From Anoplopoma fimbria (taxonomy: Eukaryota > Chordata > Actinopteri > Perciformes > Anoplopomatidae), in NCBI RefSeq assembly GCF_027596085.1, contig NC_072449.1, forward strand, positions 19,590,834-19,654,833: a stretch of 64,000 bases of DNA, in the 5' to 3' direction. The notes under the pieces were generated by a model. The model saw only the letters and a list, made by a program, of their open reading frames with translations, did not search any database and was not told where the DNA came from. Positions 1 to 15,150 of this stretch are shown in pieces; position 1 is the stretch's first letter; each line of letters begins with the position of its first letter. A program made the position numbers and the translations under genes.

Positions 1-1079
1 ATGTATTATTATTATTATTATGAGTACCATTATTATTACACTTAGCACTTTTTAAATACACAGCTACTGTATTTTACAGAACAGCAGACTGTTCAGTGTT
101 GTATCCTGTTTACGGAACAACATTGACAATCATTTTGAGTGTTATTTGCCAACTGATGGACGTGGGTCCAATATTCATCTCTTTAAGCGCCAACTCCTGA
201 GGGAAATATTTGGCTCTTTAGCCATTACACACTCCTCTCTGTTTACCATCTAGTTGCTAACTGTGTCTGACTGCAGAAAAAAGAGAAGTGAACCAAAACA
301 GCAAAGTTGTGGGCAGGAAAACCGAAACAAAGCTTGGACTTGAAATTATTATTTATATCATTCAACTCAAACATAGCATTTAAGCAAACACTTAAGTTTA
401 TTGTTTTATAACAGTAAATTAAACTTCAGACTAAGACAGAAGTACGTCTATTGAATAGAAACAGTCTAAACTAAATGATATAATAGCATAGATCACTTCG
501 CCAAGGTCAGCTAAGGATAAAAAGCACTTTATCGTGGTGAGCTGGTGATGATACGTTTGTCCTCTGCGTTTGAAGGAGTCCAGCTGGTCTGTCCTTATGT
601 CCTATCAGAGTGTGCCTCTGTGTGTTTGCTGAACCTCCTCTCTTTACCACCTTTTCATTTTCTCTCTCTCTCTGCCTAATGTTCCTGCTGCAACCATTAG
701 CAACACACTTTTCATTTGGACTTAATTAAAAGGCTATAGTTGACCACCCCACGCTTTAGCCCTCTCTGTCTTTAGCCTCTCTGTCACCATTTCTGAATAA
801 TTCCGTAAAGACTCGTTTAGGGTCAGGGCTGACTTGACTGTCTCAAAGGACTGTCAGTAAATAGAGTTAAACCCCGGTTCAACAGAAGGCCTTTAGAGGC
901 CTCGAGTTAAATTAGCTGGCCACACTGGTCTGAGTGGCTTGCCTCCAGGGGCCTGAATGGTGGCTGAACAGGACCCAAAGAGCACAGAGATTATCTTTTG
1001 TGGAAGTGACAAAGTTTTGTAGATGAGTAGAGGGGTCGGGAGTCCTTGTGATCTACTTGGGAAAATAGTTCTCTTTAGT

Positions 1080-1190
<111 letters not shown>

Positions 1191-2095
1191 AAATATGCAT
1201 CTTGTTATAATGCACCACTATGGGAAAAAAAGTTGATGAAAGTTGTGCAGAGTTGTATAATCAGTTTCACACACACTTCATTTCTGATTTATCTGCTCAT
1301 CACTTGAGACAAAAGCCGACCTTTAGGCAAAGGTCACCCACCAGAACACCCACTCCCTGTTCCCCACTCCCCCCCTCAAGGTAGAAACAAATAGCCTCCA
1401 CTGGGATCTCTCAGCAGGAGGCTTCGGCGGTGCAGAGCTGCTGATCACGTTCCCGCGTCCAGCAGCTGCATGGGAACCTTTTGGTGTTTCTCTGCTTAAA
1501 GTGTGACTGAACCTTATATTATAGAATAAGAGAACATATGGACGACATGTGGAGTGTACCTCCCAAGATGCCCGCCTGTAAAAGTTTTCAACGAAAGCAC
1601 AATTAGCTTCTTATGTAAATGTGGTATTGATTGGCTGCCAAGCCAAATATCGCTCTGATGTTGTGATTGCAGTGGAAACTCTAAGCTCTTCTCTTTGATC
1701 GCCACACATGTAACCAATAGCAACAGAGCACATGAAGCTGAGTCATCTTGATGCAACAAAAGTATCAAAGTCGCTCAGGTGGAAAATGTCAGATCTGGGT
1801 GGGGCTCACAGGTGAAATTTAAGGATGAAAAATGAAATCAAAGTCTTAGGAAAGTGAGGTGGATACGGTATTTCTGTTGATGTGTGGATGAATGGAGGTA
1901 GGAGGAGGCTTATTTTAAGGTTTGTTTCCCTGTAGCCATGCTGAATCAGCTCCCTACAATCTTGACTCAGAGCTGCGAGTGGCTGCCGGCCAGAACAGGC
2001 AACCCCTGTGACCTAACATCCGCTACCTTCTAGACACACTGATCCATACAAAAAACTAAAGGCTTGGCTTAGTTATTGCATGTGCACACAGGTGT

Positions 2096-2099
2096 GTAT

Positions 2100-2180
<81 letters not shown>
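2096..2180. repeat. (TG)n microsatellite
   Basis: Long (TG)n tract preceded by imperfect TGTATG units. Confidence 0.95.
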
Positions 2181-2181
<1 letters not shown>

Positions 2182-5100
2182 AGTTCTTTCATTTCCTCTG
2201 TAATCTCTTAATCATAGAGCCCACCTGGGGGCTGCAGCCTCTGTTTGCACAGCGTTCACTTTCCATGATGTCACTTCCTCTCTCTCTCTCAGTCACACTC
2301 GCAAACACGCATCTCATACCTACTTCCCACAAAAACAGCTAAAACTACAAATCTGTGTTCTTGAAAAGTTTTTTAAATGTACTTCATCCACAATCAAACT
2401 GTCTTGTCTGTATTGTGTGATGTTTTTGATGAAGATTTAATTCACTTCATTGATAACATTTATTAGCAATTTTATAGTGAGTAATGATGATATAAGACGC
2501 AGCGAGAAAGCGTAATGGAGAAATTTTATTTCTTTTGGCGGTGACTATTGTTCAAGCCCACAAAAACATCACAGCACACAAGACTGAGTAGAGCTGCCAA
2601 GAGTCTCAAATAACATTGTGCTATTTTAAGGTGTTTGTTGTTGTGGGTTTCAACAAAGAAGAGAAACTCAGGAAGTTTACTCTGAGCTTCCACTGATTGT
2701 GCTTGTCTCCGTGGTTTTATCTTGATTTATCTCGGCCTTTAGAGCCTTAAAAAAGGTCACAAGCTAGCTTCTTAACCTCTATTACTTTTTTTATTTTCTA
2801 GAGAAATCAAAATGAGTCATAATGACAACAATGAAGATTTATAATACTTAAACAATTATGTTTGTATATGTTTCTGTATGGTTGTATAGATTACATAAAC
2901 TAAATTGCCTAACAGAATCGTCCCATTCTCCCCTTATATATTTAGTTCATAGGTAAAATTAAAGTGAACATTTCTCGCTATGGAACAACCGTTTTACTCA
3001 ACTGGTTTACTGCAATCTTTTTATTTATATACTTTTATGGATCATCCACAAAACAGAGCAAAAAGTAGATCTTTATATTTTCTGATCAATCAACTCATTT
3101 CACAGCGCTCTTCTCAACACAATGCATATTCACTTACGAAGTGATGAAATACTATAAATGAGAGGTTTCACTGGAGGGTGCTTCTCCTGTTAACAGCCTG
3201 GGAGGGCGGGAGGAGTCGATCTTCACTCCTCATAAATGCTCCTTTTGTTTGTGTATTTTGTGTGTGTGCAAAACAAAACACAAATCTATCAGCACATATA
3301 GATCTAGAATGATGGCATGTATTGTGCAATAGTAGGTATGTTAATAGGTATACTTGTATGCTTGTGTGGTTGAGGGAGTGTGTGCACACACACACCTACA
3401 TACAGAGACAGTATTCTGAAGTTTTATTAGCTGCTGGAGGGCAGTAAGTAGACTCCCATACTAGTATAACAACAACTTATCAAGTTCTTATGTTATTTGT
3501 TCGCAAAACCTGGCCCAATGTTGTTTGTTGGTTTGCATTAACATCAGTATGCTGTAAGCTTTCTAATTCTTACTATTTGTTCAGAAAAATTAACATGCCA
3601 GAACTGAAGTGACTCAACCGAACGGACCAGAAAACCAAAGCAATGATCTAAAAATGGCTTAACGCAACACAGAGCTGCACAGGGTTTCTATTTTCACTGG
3701 GATCTGCAGTCCAATAAACTCTTCAACATTACAGGTAGTTATCTAAATAATATATTTATAATAAATAATATCTTAATTAAACTTCAAAGACACATATTTT
3801 AAATATGTGTGTTTAAGTAGGTCTTTGTTAATATGCACAGTATGTTGCAATTGTAAAGTAAAGTACTTGAAAGTAACCGTATAAATATACACCAGGCAGA
3901 GGACCACCTACCCATTCATCCAATCTCTGTCACAACTACTATCTCAAAGTATTACTCAAATATGTATGTATCTATTTAAGGTTTTCTTTTCTGTAGAATT
4001 AAAACTGTGAATAAAGGCAAAAATCCAGAAAATTACCCTACATCAATATTCAAAGTGCCTAATAAGACACTATCCTTAAAACGTTTATTATTTTCCTACC
4101 ACTGCTTTATTGTTGTATTCTTATATAATATTCACACGTGAATGGATTTGAGTGTTGGTACGTGTGTGTCAGTGAGTTTGGGTTGGATATTTAAACCTAA
4201 CATGCCTGCCTCCAGCTGGAGTCCGTCTATTTGTGTTTTTTAGAAATATTTTAAAAGGTGGGATCATATTATCTCTGTTAGCTGTCCGAAGCGGTTATTA
4301 TCACAGATTTTCCAGTGCAGCCCAGGTATTGCCTGCCAGGCTTGTTACCCTCCACTGAACAGAATCAAGGCCACCATTTCTAAAATACACAGCAATTTGG
4401 CAGTAAAATAACCAGCTCCTTCTAGCCATTCAAATAAATCACTCTAAGCTCCTTTGACACGGCACTGGCTAGACAGTCACTAATAAATGCTTCGAGCTAA
4501 CGCACACTCAGCAAGGGATCTAAGTTGCCACACACATACAGTCATCAGACACATTTATACACATGAGCACACGAACAGAGACAAGTACACACAATCTCCC
4601 CACATCATCCTGTACGGCGTCTCTCTTGATCCCCACTGCCTAAGCCAGTCTGCTCTGCCTCCCTCTCAACCCAAACAAGCTCACGTTTGGAGAAGAAATT
4701 GGTCCAATAAATCAAAACTGTAACCAACACCAGCACCACGCCTGAGTTTTTCTGTCCTGCTGACCCCAGGAGCCCCATTAAGGGGCTATAGTGGGGTCCA
4801 GGGAGGAAACGGGGAGCCTGAACTCCTTCCTCTCATCCCTGCGTGGCCCAGCCCAGCACACGGCACAGCACGTTTCCCACACACTGTTGGGGTTCACCTC
4901 TGACTTCTGACCCTACAGAGGGGGGGTTGGATTGGGGGTAGGGGGGGACCACCCAGACTGGCTCTAAGGGGGCCCCCTGGGGATGGAACGGCTGAGGGTT
5001 GTGGGGCTTAGACTTCAGGTGACAGCACTATAGTGGGTTGTGAAAGGGGAAGAAGATCAGAGACACATATTTGGTGGTGTCGGATTGGTTGGAGTTGAGG

Positions 5101-6642
5101 ATGGGAAAAAAAAAAAACTGTGAAGGAGGGGTTAAAGGGCTTTAAACTTTGTGAGTGGGTTTTGGGGGGTCACTTAGTGCTTCACTAAATGACCAGAGGA
5201 CAAACGGAGAAACAGTAAACACTCAACCCGGGGAAAATGCTTGTCCTGACGCTTGTATCTCTTTAACCACGCCTAAGGGCGGGATCTTACTTAATTTGTG
5301 TGGTTTTGCCACCCTGTATAATCTGAGAGATGAAGAACCTCATTGATTGAAGTCAATTACGGTCGGTGCTAGAGGGTGAAGTGATAGCATTAGTGCAGGA
5401 GTGAGTAGGACTGATGGAGTGAAGATAGACTGAATCTGTCCCTCGGTTGTAAATCTCTCCTTTATCACCAACCAAATAATAGTCCCAGGACATTCACTCA
5501 GGCAGGAAGGCGCCCCAATAAAGCTGCCAGATCGTGCAGACACATCATTACTGTAGCAATAGATAAATGTCAGAATTGACATTATTGTTTGCGAGGGAAA
5601 TGTTGTGAGCATGTTTTTGGGGCATCTGAAATTTGAGAAACAATAACTACCTTGTCTTTTTCTTGACATCAGTGTTTTCTGACTTTATCATCTGGAAACA
5701 AATTGTTTACCGTATATTTTCAGGCATGTTTGTTTTGGAAATGTAGTGACATGAATTTAAAGTAACAACATTTATAGTCAAGGACCTAAAGCATTCAAAC
5801 ACCTCCACCAACAGGTTTTCGACATTTAAATCATAAGGCTTGTGTTATTCTATATTTTGTAAACAAACATGAAGACCAAAACAAGGTAATTTGTTAGTCT
5901 GTCCCTCAACACATTCTGACTTCCTTACCCTGGCTGTTACCTATTGGTTTCTGCAGACATTAATCAGGTTAATTTTCTTCAAACAATTCTTAAACCCTTC
6001 CTTACTCAAATAGAAGTAAAAAGTGTATTAGTTGTTTCAGCTGCACGTTAATGCACAATTGTGGTTTTAAATGAGTATATTGAGCAGCAGCATGATGTAT
6101 GTAGGATTGATGCAAAAATAATTTGAATGGCTATATGAATAACATGCCACAAAGTGAAATGGTGTGATTCATTGAGCTCTATGACACAGAGGGAATAAGC
6201 TTTTGCAGGGTTTTACTTTGATTTAAAGTTAAGGGTTTATTACAGCTGCACATGGAGAATGCAGATGAGATGAATAAGCTATAAGCTGTTCAAACCCTCT
6301 CTAGCGCTAAAATATAGGTCTTATGATGCACCACAATGACCTTATTTGTTCGGAGCCCGCATACAGGTACCGTCACATTGTCCCGACCATGAACCATATA
6401 TTTGTTTTGTCTGAGTGTGGCAGGTCAGCGGTGGACTGTGAAAAAAACAGATAACACATGCAAAGGGGAAGAGAGGAACAGGCAAAGAGGGTAATAAAGA
6501 AAGAGTGACAGTGGAAACAGAGCAACAAAGAGTATGAACACAAAGAGATTTGACAGGGCAGGAATGTGCCGGCAGGTAGTGCAGGGGCCCAGGAAGAAGG
6601 GAGACATGGGAAAACATGGAGGGGGGAACAATAGCAGCGGTG

Positions 6643-6797
<155 letters not shown>

Positions 6798-6948
6798 TTG
6801 GGTTAGGAGGTGGGGTGTAGGAGGTGGGGCAGAGCCCAGGGGTAGATCGGTTTACCCACCACTTACCTGCTCAGCACAGCACTCATGCTGGGAGCAGGCC
6901 TCAAAGGGAAATGCATCAATGGCTGCTATTCATATCAGCACATGACCT

Positions 6949-7089
<141 letters not shown>

Positions 7090-7919
7090 AAGCATGAGCC
7101 GTTGATTAATTGATGCAGAGATAAGGTGGGGAGGAAATCTTTCAGACTTTCGTCAGTTGCATACTAAAGTAAGCACAGATGTTTGAATTGTGGTTTCTAT
7201 AAACTCTAAAAAAAAGTCTTAAAAAAAAGGTTTCTGCTGTGCAATAACTCATTAAACTGAGCTGCTCTCACTGCTCTTTAATTACACCAAATCACTGAGT
7301 GGATTAACATTACATTTCCTGGCACTGATACAGAGAGAAGATTATGTAAGGATGTGTGGTGGAGCTCTTCATTACACACAAACATCTCATTTAGACACGC
7401 AGGTATTGATGGTTGTATAAAAGATTAAATAGCTCATATCACATGAATCCCCGAGAGCGACACATCTGGTTTCAGAAAATTAAATGTGAAAAGGGGGTTG
7501 TTTTAGGGAATCAAGAGAATGGGTTTTCTTTGCAGAAAACAAGGGGGATTTTGGAGAACTGTCTGACAGTAGAGAGATATCGTGTTTCTAATATCTTTCT
7601 CTCTCATATTTATGGCACAGTTGATTCAGATTTTCTTGTATGAGGACTGCTTGTACATATAATATACTCAGCCTCAAAATCCCCCTAAACAAAGGCTTTG
7701 GCCCTTTGTGTCTTTGTTCTAGTAAACTCTCCAAATCAGAGCTAAGATTTCATCCTCACAACTACACTGCGAAAGTAATTACTGTAATTAAGGACAGTTT
7801 TGAGGCACTTTTTACTTCTATTCAAGTACGCTTTGCTCAGGCTGTTCTCATACACCATTCATAGCCATGCCTACAGAATGAATTGAACTGTTATTTCTAT
7901 ATATAATCCCACAAAATAG

Positions 7920-8130
7920 GGCGGGGCAATATATTAATATATTGATATTGTAATATGAGACTAGACATAGTCTTAGATTTTTCAGTATTGTAATATGGCA
8001 TAAGTGTTTTCTTTTCCAGGTTTTAAAGACTGCATTACTGTATAGTTGTGTGATTTTTTTTTTAAACATGCCAGACTGTACTAGCTGTTCTGTTATTTAC
8101 CTTTACCCAGACTGGTCTTTATTCACAGTG
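7920..8130 (+). repeat. Truncated fish interspersed repeat
   Basis: GGGCAATATATTAATATATT ... GTAATATGAGACTAGACATA GTCTTAGATTTTTCAG ... AATATGGCATAAGTGTTTTC ... CAGACTGTACTAGCTGTTCT is a diverged copy of a common teleost repeat whose usual 3' half is missing here. Recognised from memory; boundaries are approximate. Confidence 0.55.
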
Positions 8131-8516
8131 TATCTCCTTTTTGTATCAAAACTTTCATGTTTTGCTATATTGTGCTAATAAGTATATCCTTGCATCCAAA
8201 TAAGGCTTAAAAGGTTCTTTGTAAGGTGCTGATTCATTTTGCAGCCATAAACCCAATGACAGCCACTAATGCTTTGTGGTTAAATGGGAGCCAATCATTG
8301 TGGACAGGCTCCATGATCTTGTGGAAAGCCTTCTCAGAAAGGTAGAAAACCAGAATATTAATGAGCATGATTTTAAAATGAGATGTTCAACAATCCTATA
8401 AGGATATAATGTTTGGGTGTCCATAGACATGTTTTCCATACATATTTTCCTGGTTACTTCTTTGCCACCTTAACTTTTTTTTGACCACTGGATGGGACAA
8501 ATTGAGAAAAAGTGCA

Positions 8517-8539
8517 TGTGTGTGTGTGTGTGTGTGTGT
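8517..8539. repeat. Short (TG)n microsatellite
   Basis: About 11 TG units. Confidence 0.9.
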
Positions 8540-9964
8540 TATAGGGGGAGAAACAGAGAAAGAGTGTGTTGATTGTGGCAGATGTTGGAGTGCAACCTAA
8601 GACAAGCTCTGGTTTTCTCCCAAGCGACAGAAGACACGGGTCCCAGTGACAAAAACAAGTGACCCACAGCAGCTGGGGGAACATGGTATGTGTGTGTTGT
8701 TTCACATATGTGCATATGTTATGTGTGTTGCATTCATGTGTGACATACGATAGTGCACAGGGCAGATGCCTGAAGCAGAGACAGCCAGTTGTCAGGGGAT
8801 TCCCACGCTAAATCTGTGAAAATGATGGACATGAGTTAAAGAATCAGGTGCAAGTAGGTCGACAAATTTGAGTTTCAAATTGATTATGAGTGCACTGGTC
8901 TTTACGTGAGCGCCAACCAAATCTCAGGAAACTAACATTTTGAGTGAAGAACATCTTGCATAAATGATACTATTGTAGGTGGTCACCAAGCATAACCACA
9001 ACAATGCTGATTCATGCTGCCCCCAGCACACTGTTTGACTACAAATATGAAATAACACAACTGCATCTGTCTCTCCCTGTCTCCTTTAGTGTGTGGACAC
9101 CCGTCAACACGTCCCTGTGTTTGTGTGTTTCCACGAATCCAAAAAGTGTTTGTCCTTTTAAGAGGAGGTCACTTTGCGAACATGAAGGTGCTGACAAAGT
9201 CTTTATTTTCCAAACAGTGCACTGACAGAGCAAATGAGTAGCCTGTTGCCTCAATTCAGGCACATGTCAGTGTTTATGCCAAAAGTCAGACTGAAGGCCA
9301 TGTAAATAATAGGGGATATTATAGTGCTATTATTTAGTAAATATCAAACACCCCAACTCATTTCCCGCTTTGGAAGTTTTCTAATTGTGTGATAAGAGCT
9401 CAAAGAACCAACCGGAAAGTGGTTATATGACATCACCCAGTTCCCACTGTGACACTGAGACAGATAAGAGCACAGAGCCCAAAACATAAAACATGTATTC
9501 AGTAATATGTATGCCCTATATAGCCTAAAATCTGATATTTGGCATGAAGACTGATACGTGGTTTTAAAGCTCTGAGCTGTGGGATAAACCCTGGAGATTG
9601 GGCTTAAAGGGGTTCTGCTCTCAGCAGTGTTACATGCCCCTTATGTGCCCTCTATGGCCCAACATGGTTTTGTAATCTCTCTCCTCTCATAGGCACTCCT
9701 GGCCTGTACTCTCCTCCTCTGGGAGTCAAGGGACACGTGTGAAAGGTGGATGACCATCAGATGATTCGTGTCAGCGACCCACGAGGTGTCAGATCTCTGA
9801 AATAATCCTCAGAGTCTCTCCAGCAAGAATCTGTCCCCCTCTTTATTTGGAGTCTCATTCTCATTGTCTTAGGTCACATGACTCTGTGGTCATAAAATAT
9901 TGACTTGATTACCTCAGACCCCCAGAAATCACCACAGAGTCACTCTAGCTCTAGGGTTGGCATG

Positions 9965-10079
<115 letters not shown>

Positions 10080-10380
10080 CACAGTACAGTAATAATTTGT
10101 ATGGTAAAAGATAGTTGGGTGTACCAATCAGTTCAAGTTGACACCCGAGCGTCCTCTGTCGTTGCCCAGGTGTGTGTTGGTGTGTGGGTCAGTGGGCTTA
10201 AATAAACAAGTGGACCATGTACAGGCATTCCAGAGCTGTTTTTATTATACGCTCCCATGATCACACTGACACACATGCCTTTCTGGTCTTATCTATACTG
10301 CTGGAAGGGGCTCCCCTCTGTTCCATAGGAGAACAAAGTCCACTAGTTTCACCATAATAACCCACAAAGGGAGTCCGAGC

Positions 10381-10382
<2 letters not shown>

Positions 10383-10416
<34 letters not shown>
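10383..10416. repeat. (GT)n microsatellite
   Basis: About 17 GT units. Confidence 0.93.
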
Positions 10417-10419
<3 letters not shown>

Positions 10420-11848
10420 ACGTCCAGTAAATGGCCTCACAGCTTTTCGCAGCAGCCATAGTGAGCAGGTGTCCTTTGTTAGGCCTAATCCTCACAAACC
10501 TCTTTCAAAACCAGCCTGATATTTACTTTTCTCGCTCTTACTGAGAGACTCTGACGTCAATGCTGCGGAGATACTGACAAGGCTGAAGTGTGTATTTCAC
10601 AGCAATCCACTCCAGGTAAAGTTTTTACAGCCTGTATCTGCTTCACTAACGGAAGATTTATAATCACTGCTCTCCCCCACTGCTCTCCTACGTCTTCTCA
10701 ACTCTCTCCACCCGACTTTCCACACTTTTTTTTTTTAACTCTATCTCACCTCCCAACTCCTTATCTGTTCTCCCTGCCCCCACTCGCCTACTTCCCTCCC
10801 CCCTTGTATCCTCCTCTATCTCCTTTCTTTAAACACCCAATTTCTTCCCCTAGCTCCGGTTGTTTTGCCTGCAGTTGCTCCATTGTGCCCATCATTTACT
10901 TTTTCTACATCCCCTTGTTATGTCATACCCTCTGTCTGCAGCCCCGGGGCCCCTGTCAATCAACAGGCAATAAAACAGCACTCATCCAGCCCTGCCCACT
11001 TTCCATCAACCCAGAAACACAAACAAAATCCCACTATGCTGTTTTTCTGACCTCTTTTCTATATTCTTTTTAGTAGTTAGCTGCAAGTTGCTGTGGTTGC
11101 ATGTCTAATTTCAGAGATGAGTCATTTGCATTAGCCAGCACGTCTTAAATAGGCCGTCGGCTTTATATAACACAGCGGCCTCATCCAGCAGCTTGTCAGG
11201 TCTGTTTATCTTTCTATATTTATGTTACGGGGTGTTTCTAGTGTCTGATTTACTCCTCAGCCAGTTGGGTCTGAAGCAGCTGCGAGTTATTGGTTAAATG
11301 TCTAAGCAAAATCTTTTTAATGCATTTCAACTATAAAACACTGAGCACATTTTAAATGATGTGCAGATGCTCAAAATGCGTACAGTTAGTAAGGTACGTT
11401 GTTTCGTTTGCAAACGTTAGTGCGTTGGGAGCATCTGTCAGTCTGTTGTTCATCGAAGTGTGTGTGTGCGCTTGTGTGGATGAATAGTACATAACAGTGG
11501 GGTTTGGGGTGGGTTGTATAACAGGGGGGGGGTTGATGGAAGAACAGAGTAATGCATTAGGGCGGACATACAGTACACAGACTTTCCATGCTGTGACATG
11601 TTGGGATGAGAGAATGGCACCTCTTGTTTATCAGCGTCTCCGCTCCACAACTCATCAATAAGGCTCTTTGACAGAGACACAGATACGCTGTGTGTCATTC
11701 GTCAACCTGCCGCTCACTCCCACCAGCTGACCCCTAAAGCCCTGAATGCTCGCTTTTGCGTCCCACCTCCATTAAACAAAAACAAAACATCCATTCAAAA
11801 ACATGAACATACTGAGCATAATATTTTTTATAAATAGCCTCCTACATA

Positions 11849-12082
11849 CAGTACCAGTCAAAAGTTTGGACACACCTTCTCATTCAATGGTTTTTCTTTA
11901 TTTCTTTTTCTTTATTTTTTCCACATTGTAGATTAATATTGAAGACATCCAAACTATGAAGGAACACATATGGAATTATGTGGTAAACAAACAAATGCTC
12001 AATAAACCAGAATATGTTTTATATTTTAGATTCTTCAAAGTAGTTGAATGAGAAGGTGTGTCCAAACTTTTGACTGGTACTG
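11849..12082. mobile_element. Tc1/mariner-type MITE
   Basis: A 234-bp element with perfect 39-bp terminal inverted repeats starting CAGTACCAGTCAAAAGTTTG. It is flanked by TA on both sides (11847-11848 and 12083-12084), the Tc1/mariner target. It carries no transposase. The same TIR is widespread in fish genomes, from memory. Confidence 0.93.
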
Positions 12083-12539
12083 TATATTTCTTAAATAACA
12101 TAGGAGTGTCCTGTTTTTTTTTGGTCTCTGTTCCACAAACTATTATAGGCTCACCACAGTCCACTGCTTGCTCAGAGCTTGTATGGTTTTAGATAAGAGG
12201 TTCTGGACCAGTCTGGTTGACACATTGTTATTCATACCCAGGTGGAACAGCAGACAGACACCCTGATGACAACACTGTTTAAACAGATGTCAGGTGTCAC
12301 TTGGACTCAGGTTTTCCATGGCTAACAGAGCGCCAACTCAACTTTAACTCACTCAGCGGCAACATAATACTAACGACAACAATCAGGTTACTATGGCATT
12401 TGATTTGCTACAGTGTAAAAATAGATTTTATGCATCACTTTGACTGTAGAGTTACAAAATAACAAGTATCAGGCCATGTTAGCATGCACTCATGCATGTG
12501 TTTTGTGTAGTTTCCATTTTGCTGCCTGACTGATTTCTA

Positions 12540-12652
<113 letters not shown>

Positions 12653-14104
12653 TAGTGGGATGAGCTGATTTCAGCGTGGAGATTGACCCGCCAGTCTAGA
12701 GTGGTTCTATCTATAGGCCCACTGAGACATCTGCAGCAGCTGGCCAACGTAGTCACCGGGCAAACATTAATTTTAGGCTATAGACAGCGACACAGAATGG
12801 CTGGACCTCCAAATGAGAGAGGAGGAATAAACAGAATAAGTGTGTTTTTCTCAGTGAATGACAGGGGAGATATGAGATGCAGTATGTGGGGAAGGATAAC
12901 CTATTGTTAAGGCAAACAGGGAAATGAGCATGAGCTGCAAACCCCATAATTCGTTATAATTATGCAAACAGAAAGGCTGTAAACAATGACAGGAGGCTTG
13001 TTAACCTTTTTGTTACAGTGCAGTAAAAAATGGATATATTCAAATTATAGAGAGCCTTTTAAAGCATGATTTAGGTTGGGGTTTTTTTGCGTTATGTTTA
13101 AGCACTCAAATCACTTGGCTAAGGTAAAGTAAAGGTTCAACAGTGGCTTGAAGTACGAGACATCACACAATGACTACCTTCCTATGATTTGTGTAGTACA
13201 AAAGCTTAGCAATTACTTCACTGGAAAAAACACTTGGCCGCCCAACATAATCAAGGCAGCAAATTTGCCCTCAAATCATCGATGAAAAAAAAAAAAGAAA
13301 GCAAACATTTACAGGAGACAGGGTTGAATGTAGTAAGCAAGATGTACTATGAGAATCCTCTCACATAAACGGCAAGATCATGCAATTTTCATGTCTATAC
13401 ACTAGAAGTCATGACATCTCTTCAACTTTACTACAACTGAGCACAGAGACAAAGATACTGGTTGGTTGGCTGAGAAGACAGAATGACTTGAATTCAGAGA
13501 AAGACAGAACATCAAGGAGAGACAGAAAGACTGAAAAGATGGATGGATTTTTTGATTTACAAGAATGCGAATGATCTGATTACAGAGCAGTTGTTCATTC
13601 TGTGTTGATAAAAAGGCAGTTATGTAATACCCATTTGGCCAGAGGGATATTTCCCTAACACTCAAGCAAGTGACAGGCATCTACTGTGTGTGACAGCAGA
13701 GAAAGATGCTGTAAAAGTGCATCATACACACACACTGCTATGGTGAAAATATGAGGGAGGAGCAACATGAACTTGGAGGTTTTTATTCCCTACAGGAAAA
13801 TGTACAAGTTAGAGGACAAGCACAGAGTGTCAACAGTCATCAGCCTCAGCCAGTGTGGGGAATTGAGTGACAGATACAAACTATTGCTGTTGGCTGTCTA
13901 ATCCAGAGCTCCGCCCTCTGTAGTATTCATATTCAGCAGCAGACTGGACGTGGAAACAGATTCGGTGTCAGTGTACCAGATTTACGTCAGACGGATCACC
14001 ACAAACTCCCACAAATGACCCAGTCTTTCTTCGGGGGACACAGGCAAGCACATAGGAACATAGAAGCACCCATGAACACACACATTATGTTCATTCATAT
14101 ATCT

Positions 14105-14155
14105 ACACACACACACACGCACACACACACACACACACCCACACATACACACACA
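14105..14155. repeat. Interrupted (CA)n microsatellite
   Basis: (CA)n with CG, CC and TA interruptions, so an older or decaying tract. Confidence 0.9.
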
Positions 14156-14662
14156 GAGGCATGCACTGGCGTACAGAGAGAGTGGTTGTTCCTCCGTGTC
14201 CTCCTTTGGCCGGCAGCTCTGAGACGCCATGGGTCTATATTTCAAAGGCCAAGGTCAGATCAGCCTGCATTCACCAGGAAGTTACACAGTAATTAGACCA
14301 ATTAGGAGGCAGCCGCAAAGAGGTATTCATTCTCTCTCTCATTCTCTGTGTCTCAGGAATAAAGCCTCACTTTGTCCTCGGAAATTATCCACATTTTTAC
14401 AAAAACCTTAAAAACTTGGCTGTTGGCTATTGGCTGCAACGGTCATATGACTCTTTTTCCCACAGACGGGGGAAATTGGCACCAATTTTGATTCGACCTC
14501 TCATTTTTACTCACATTACACTCCCTCAATGTCTACTCGGCTCCGTCTCTACCTCCCTCTGTCCTTTATAAAACTTTCTCTATCTGATTCTCTCCTCCCT
14601 TCTCCCTCCCTTCTTGTCTCTCTATAGTTCACTCCCATCAGCTCAGTGTCCCATATGAGAGA

Positions 14663-14818
<156 letters not shown>

Positions 14819-14984
14819 TGATTCCCATAGTGGCCAGCATGTATCCATTAACAACCATCTGTTCTGTTCAACCTTGACTGATACAATGAACCTCTGAATA
14901 CTAACTTCAGCCAGTGGGAACGAAACTAAAATTCTAGTGCTGAAGCAGTACCTTCAAACTTTAAGGTCAAGTGAGAATAACTAA

Positions 14985-15150
14985 GTTTAATCAGCAACAG
15001 TTACTTCAAGTAAAAGTAAATCTTATGCAGTAGAAGTGTATATTATTATATATTACAATATTGAATTATTACTACTAATGCATTAACATTTAAAGGAACT
15101 TCTCGTTTACACAGGTTTGGTTACACACCACTAAGAGGAGTATTCAGCAT
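14985..15150. repeat. Degraded hAT-like repeat fragment
   Basis: AAGTAAAAGTAAATC, AGTAGAAGTGTATATTATT and TACTAATGCATTAACATTTA resemble the interior of fish repeats rich in AAGTAAAAGTA motifs, a group related in style to the element at 39026-39480. Tentative. Confidence 0.4.

Noticed and set aside
10588..11073. 161-residue plus-strand open frame
   Set aside because: Low-complexity Pro/Ser/Phe-rich translation of a CT-rich tract; no family features.
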